From contig DATJXG010000376.1 of assembly GCA_035500455.1 (NCBI GenBank), positions 1-7,883 of the forward strand: a stretch of DNA of 7,883 bases, given 5' to 3'. A program made the translations under genes and the position numbers. Under the pieces are notes generated by a model. That model saw only the letters and a program-made list of their open reading frames with translations, made no database searches and had not been told where the DNA came from. Below, in pieces: positions 4,543 to 7,883 of the stretch (its first letter is position 1; every line of letters starts with the position of its first letter). The stretch comes from DATJXG01 sp035500455 (lineage in GTDB: Bacteria; Acidobacteriota; Terriglobia; Terriglobales; Acidobacteriaceae).

Positions 4543-7005
4543 TCAAAAACCGAAGCGAACCGACAGTGTAATCAAGTTGCCGTGGAAACTGCGCGGCGCA
4601 AACAGATCTTGATACGACCCGTTCGAATCTTCGTGATAACCGTAATAATCCCAGCGGGCGCGTCCTGTCCAGTGTTTTGCAAAGTGATAGGCGACCGCGC
4701 CATAGGGCTGGTACCAGCTGGAGTTCAGAGGCCCAGCCGGAGCGGTGGCGATGGCACTTTGCGGATTCAAGTTCAACTCACTCCCGGTGACGCCGGAGAG
4801 ATTCGCGCCGACTTCGATGGACAATGGATTCAGTGGGGTCCAGAGGAAGTCCAGAAAACCCGTGTTGATATGGCTGCTGTACGGTGAAGATTGCTGCACC
4901 AGGCCGGTGACATCCGGGCAAGCCGGAAGATTCGGCTGAGCGAGGCTGCTGGTGAAGCAGATCAGCAGTTGAGACGCGATCGCATTGAAATTGTAGCCCA
5001 GTTGGGCGGAAAACTTCTGTGACGGAGTCACGGAAAAAGAAAGGCCCGCATTGCGGTTGTGTTCGGTGAGGCTGACGTCGGTGACGGGGTTCTGGCCGTC
5101 GGACGTGGTGAAATACGCAGTGAAATTGAGCCAGGCAGAAGCCCGGTACTGAACTTTGGCGCGGAATTGCTGGTAGTTCCGTGGGCTGAGGTTGGTGAAG
5201 GTGGCATCGGCGGAACCGAGGTCGGCGTCGAGATTGACGGTGAGATGCTGAATGGGTTTCCACCACAATCCGAGCACTGCGGAATTGGAATTGATATCGG
5301 TGGTGCTGGCGGGAGAGAAAATCGCATCCGGAGTAAGGAAAGAAATGGAACCGTCGGGGTTCTGGGTGCAACCGGCGGGCAAGACGCCGCCGACGAGAGC
5401 GCAACTGCCGCGAGCCGCGTTGTTGGGGAAATAGATGGCGTTTTGCACGTTGTAGAAATCATCCGCAATGACGCGGTGCGTGTAGCGATAACCGAAATAG
5501 GCGCCAGCCTTGGGGGACATCTGCACCTGGCCTTCGATCAGGTTGGTGATGGTCTGCTGCTTGAGGAAGTTGCTGTCGAGATTGACGAGGATATCGGGGC
5601 CGGAACTGGTGCTGTGTGCCGGAGTGCCGTTCGGAAGGCCGGCAGGGGCACTGCAGGAAGTGGAGGGGAGCGGGGCCGCTGGAACGAACACGTTGGCGGG
5701 CACGATCAGGCTCGTAGAGAAAAATGAGCATTGCGTGGAGATGTACTGCGCGGGCTCATTCCAATTGCCGTAATGGAAGGAGTCGACGAGGCTGAAATCG
5801 TGGGTGATCTGCCAGGTCGCGCCAAGGTCACCGTAGGAGGCGACGTGGCGGCCTTGCATAGGGCCGGATTCGGCGTAATTGGAGAGGTTGGAGCGGGAAA
5901 CGCGTCCAGAGAAGGCTTGATTGAAATCGTTGGTGAAGTCGCTGCCGGTGTAACTGAACTTTCCTGCGATCTGGAGGGAGGAGATGGGATTGGATTGCAG
6001 GCTGATCTGTTCCGTGGGGGCATCGATCCGCGACCGCCAGTGGGACTGATAGCCGTAGAAAGCGTTGCAGGTTGCGGTCACGAGTCCGCCGGGTTGGAAG
6101 GTAGGGTTGCAGGGGGGACCGTTGAAAGAGACGCCGAGATCGACGGGAGGGAAACCTGTGCCGACGCTGAATTGCTGGTTCAGATCGGTGCCGCCGGGAT
6201 CGGTCTTGTAGTAGCTCCAGATCTGGTCGTAACTGATGTTGGTGTGGGGCAGGAAGCGGAAATCGACGCCGAGCCGATACTGAGTCATGGTCGTCGAGAG
6301 GTTCTGGTAGAGGAACTGTTCGGTGCCTTCGTGAATGGTCGAGTAGTAGGGACCGGAATTGGTGTTGTGGTTGTAGCCAAGGCGCACGCGGATTTTGGAA
6401 TCCGGGAGGAGGGTAAGGCCGTAATTCTGCATGTTGCGCCGGGTGTTGAAGTAGTGCGGAGTCACGCCGACGATCTGGGTATTAAGCAAAGTGGAAGAGG
6501 CGTTGACCACGGGGTTAAATCCGGCCGGGGCATTGGCGGGGGGAGCGGCGGGGTTATAAGGGTTGGCCAAGAGGGAGTAGTCCCAGAAGTTTTCGTCGTG
6601 GCGGAACATGGAGTCGAAGGCGTACCACTTGTTTTTGCTGATGCGAAGAACCGAGACGACGTTGGGATCGCCGCCGTAGCCGAAATTGCTGAAATAGAGA
6701 CGGTCGAAGAAGGTGCCGCGCTGATCGAGGGAGCGCATTTCCGTGGTGAAATCCAGCAGGCGTGGGCCCTGCTGTAGGTTCACCATCGTGTCGTAGGCTT
6801 GCTGGTCGCCAACGATGTCGGTAAAACGCCCGCCGAATTCGATAGATTGCTTGATGTTGTAATTCCCCTGATTAATGCCCTTTTCCTCGTCGGCCCATTG
6901 CGCGCGAGCCATGGGCGAAAGCGCCAGGGCCAGAGCGAAGGGCGCGAACAGGGCCGTCAGTCCATAAAACCCAATCCGGGAGCGATGGTTGTGTGCAGCC
7001 TTCAT
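4543..7005 (-). CDS. Outer-membrane beta-barrel porin, MtrB/PioB type
   Basis: An 820-residue protein. The signal peptide (1-35, basic start, hydrophobic core, cleavage after ARA) precedes a Gly-, Asn- and aromatic-rich sequence of alternating polar/hydrophobic strands. It ends LSVRFGF; a terminal Phe is the usual outer-membrane barrel assembly signal. Its position directly after a decaheme DmsE/MtrA-type gene, and a length between MtrB (about 700) and PioB (about 800), identify it as the sheath that holds the decaheme cytochrome across the outer membrane. The Cys pair near the N-terminus of Shewanella MtrB is absent. Instead eight Cys occur in four pairs (299/313, 426/451, 535/546, 683/696) in loop-like, Pro/Gly/Ser-rich stretches. 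The start at 7005 has GAGGGA seven bases upstream; an in-frame ATG at 7020 overlaps the upstream stop as ATGA and would add five residues. The family call relies on context and style, since these barrels diverge strongly. Confidence 0.85.
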   Translation of the reverse strand: MKAAHNHRSRIGFYGLTALFAPFALALALSPMARAQWADEEKGINQGNYNIKQSIEFGGRFTDIVGDQQAYDTMVNLQQGPRLLDFTTEMRSLDQRGTFFDRLYFSNFGYGGDPNVVSVLRISKNKWYAFDSMFRHDENFWDYSLLANPYNPAAPPANAPAGFNPVVNASSTLLNTQIVGVTPHYFNTRRNMQNYGLTLLPDSKIRVRLGYNHNTNSGPYYSTIHEGTEQFLYQNLSTTMTQYRLGVDFRFLPHTNISYDQIWSYYKTDPGGTDLNQQFSVGTGFPPVDLGVSFNGPPCNPTFQPGGLVTATCNAFYGYQSHWRSRIDAPTEQISLQSNPISSLQIAGKFSYTGSDFTNDFNQAFSGRVSRSNLSNYAESGPMQGRHVASYGDLGATWQITHDFSLVDSFHYGNWNEPAQYISTQCSFFSTSLIVPANVFVPAAPLPSTSCSAPAGLPNGTPAHSTSSGPDILVNLDSNFLKQQTITNLIEGQVQMSPKAGAYFGYRYTHRVIADDFYNVQNAIYFPNNAARGSCALVGGVLPAGCTQNPDGSISFLTPDAIFSPASTTDINSNSAVLGLWWKPIQHLTVNLDADLGSADATFTNLSPRNYQQFRAKVQYRASAWLNFTAYFTTSDGQNPVTDVSLTEHNRNAGLSFSVTPSQKFSAQLGYNFNAIASQLLICFTSSLAQPNLPACPDVTGLVQQSSPYSSHINTGFLDFLWTPLNPLSIEVGANLSGVTGSELNLNPQSAIATAPAGPLNSSWYQPYGAVAYHFAKHWTGRARWDYYGYHEDSNGSYQDLFAPRSFHGNLITLSVRFGF

Positions 7006-7012
7006 CGTCGAT

Positions 7013-7018
7013 TCCCTC
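7013..7018 (-). promoter_or_regulatory. Ribosome-binding site deciding the porin start
   Basis: GAGGGA on the minus strand lies seven bases before the ATG at 7005 and overlaps the stop codon of the decaheme gene (7017-7019). It favours 7005 over the in-frame ATG at 7020, and suggests that translation of the decaheme protein and porin is coupled. Confidence 0.6.
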
Positions 7019-7883
7019 ATGGCGTGAAGAACACGGAGCTGGTGTTCGAACCGTGGATGGCCACGTGACACAGAGTGCAGGACTGGTATTTCTGGGACTG
7101 GTTATGGAAAGTCGGGATAGCGGCCGGTCCGGCGTCGGCATTGAGCGAATGGCAGCTGAGGCAGAGGAGATTGACCTGATTCTGCACCAGCATGCGCTGG
7201 TTCGTGGAACCGTGGGGCGAGTGGCAGATCATGCAGCCCTCGATCTTGGCCTCGTGCTGATAGACGAAGGGTCCCTGCTTTTCGGAGTGGCACTTGTAGC
7301 AAACTTCGTCGCCGGCAGCATTCGTGCGTAACTGCTTGGGGCGGTAGGCGCCGTGCGGATTGTGGCAGTCGTTGCACTGCAGGAGACCCTCGGGGACGCG
7401 ATGATGGAAGGGCCTGGCGAACTGCGCTCGAATATCCTGGTGGCAGGTGTAGCAAAGCTCGGGAGATTTGGCCTTCATCAGGTATTGGGATTCTTTGGCG
7501 TGGTGCGGGGAGTGGCAATCGATGCAGGCGATGCCGTTGGCGAGATGCATGGAGCGATCGTAATTGCCGTGCTCTTCGGTGTATTGGTGGCAGCGAAGGC
7601 AGCGTGCGCTGGTCTGCTGGGGAGTTGCGTCCTTGAAGGTGAAAATTTGGGATTTGTCGCCGCCGCCGTCGACGTGAGCCTTACCCGGACCGTGGCAGGC
7701 CTCACAGCCGTGCCATTCGACGCCTTTATGGGCATCGAGCTTGGAGTCCATGGTGGTGGCAAAATGAGGGGTTTGCTGGAATCCCGAATAGATCTCGTCG
7801 TGGCAAGTCTTGCAAGTATCGGAGCCGACGTAGAGAGAAGGATCGGTCGGCGCAACGTAAGTGGCCGCCTGCTGGGGAGCTTT
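7017..7883 (-). CDS. Decaheme c-type cytochrome, DmsE/MtrA family, N-terminus outside window
   Basis: The frame is open from the window edge for 288 codons to the TGA at 7017-7019; the signal peptide and first residues are missing. Ten CXXCH motifs are present, in order CKTCH, CEACH, CLRCH, CIDCH, CYTCH, CNDCH, CYKCH, CMICH, CLSCH and CTLCH. The first starts at in-window residue 24. Many are followed by a second His-containing segment (HSPHH, HNPHG, HSPHGS), as expected for bis-His hemes. The visible 288 residues plus a signal peptide fit the roughly 320-335 residues of DmsE/MtrA proteins, which sit inside an MtrB-type barrel and conduct electrons through the outer membrane. The porin gene starts 11 bases later, in accord with this pairing. 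An ATG at 7751 lies inside the heme region, after the first heme motif, and is not the true start. Whether any genes precede it in the operon cannot be seen. Confidence 0.93.
   Translation of the reverse strand, partial: KAPQQAATYVAPTDPSLYVGSDTCKTCHDEIYSGFQQTPHFATTMDSKLDAHKGVEWHGCEACHGPGKAHVDGGGDKSQIFTFKDATPQQTSARCLRCHQYTEEHGNYDRSMHLANGIACIDCHSPHHAKESQYLMKAKSPELCYTCHQDIRAQFARPFHHRVPEGLLQCNDCHNPHGAYRPKQLRTNAAGDEVCYKCHSEKQGPFVYQHEAKIEGCMICHSPHGSTNQRMLVQNQVNLLCLSCHSLNADAGPAAIPTFHNQSQKYQSCTLCHVAIHGSNTSSVFFTP

Noticed and set aside
5731..6777. A 348-codon open frame on the plus strand opposite the porin gene
   Set aside because: It is rich in Gly, Val and Glu with no domain or signal I recognise, and the opposite strand encodes a clear outer-membrane barrel.
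7017..7751. ATG at 7751 as the start of the decaheme protein
   Set aside because: The frame continues upstream to the window edge and includes another CXXCH motif, so the true start lies outside the window.
1..7883. tRNA, rRNA, CRISPR arrays and insertion sequences
   Set aside because: I saw no such structure; the repeated GTGGCA-like pattern on the plus strand is simply the reverse complement of the many CXXCH heme codons.

Overview
The window carries six genes, all on the minus strand, so transcription runs from high to low coordinates. Together they look like an extracellular electron transfer (porin-cytochrome) locus. The two end genes are cut by the window edges. The porin sequence style, the moderately high G+C and the multiheme gene set suggest a member of the Acidobacteriota. 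That assignment rests on recognition, not on a database search.

In transcription order: (1) 7883-7017, a periplasmic decaheme c-type cytochrome of the DmsE/MtrA family, missing its N-terminus; (2) 7005-4543, an outer-membrane beta-barrel of the MtrB/PioB type, 11 bases downstream; (3) 4488-4159 and (4) 4080-3790, two small secreted monoheme cytochromes c, probably paralogues; (5) 3646-2201, a membrane-anchored NapC/NirT-type cytochrome with six heme motifs; (6) 2149-1, a fusion of a 13-heme periplasmic region and a five-helix cytochrome b domain of the FdnI/HydC type, running off the window. No stretch over 150 bases lacks a gene. The spacers hold good Shine-Dalgarno sites and several hairpins, including a convincing intrinsic terminator between genes 4 and 5.

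How it could work (inference from families): genes 5 and 6 are two different inner-membrane quinol-oxidising (or quinone-reducing) cytochromes. They resemble in architecture the ImcH-type and CbcL-type proteins of Geobacter. The monoheme cytochromes would shuttle electrons across the periplasm, and the decaheme/porin pair would carry them through the outer membrane. Electron flow could be outward (metal or electrode reduction) or inward (Fe(II) oxidation, as in PioAB/MtoAB); the sequence does not decide this. No cell-surface cytochrome (MtrC/OmcA-like) lies in the window. At least 31 c-type heme motifs are encoded in under 8 kb (10+1+1+6+13).

The most notable points are: the two types of quinone-linked cytochrome side by side, the 13-heme c/b fusion built from repeated diheme modules, a Met-to-His change at the presumed distal heme ligand in one of the two small cytochromes, a CX3CH first heme motif in the NapC-type protein, and structured intergenic RNA elements that may set different expression levels within the cluster.
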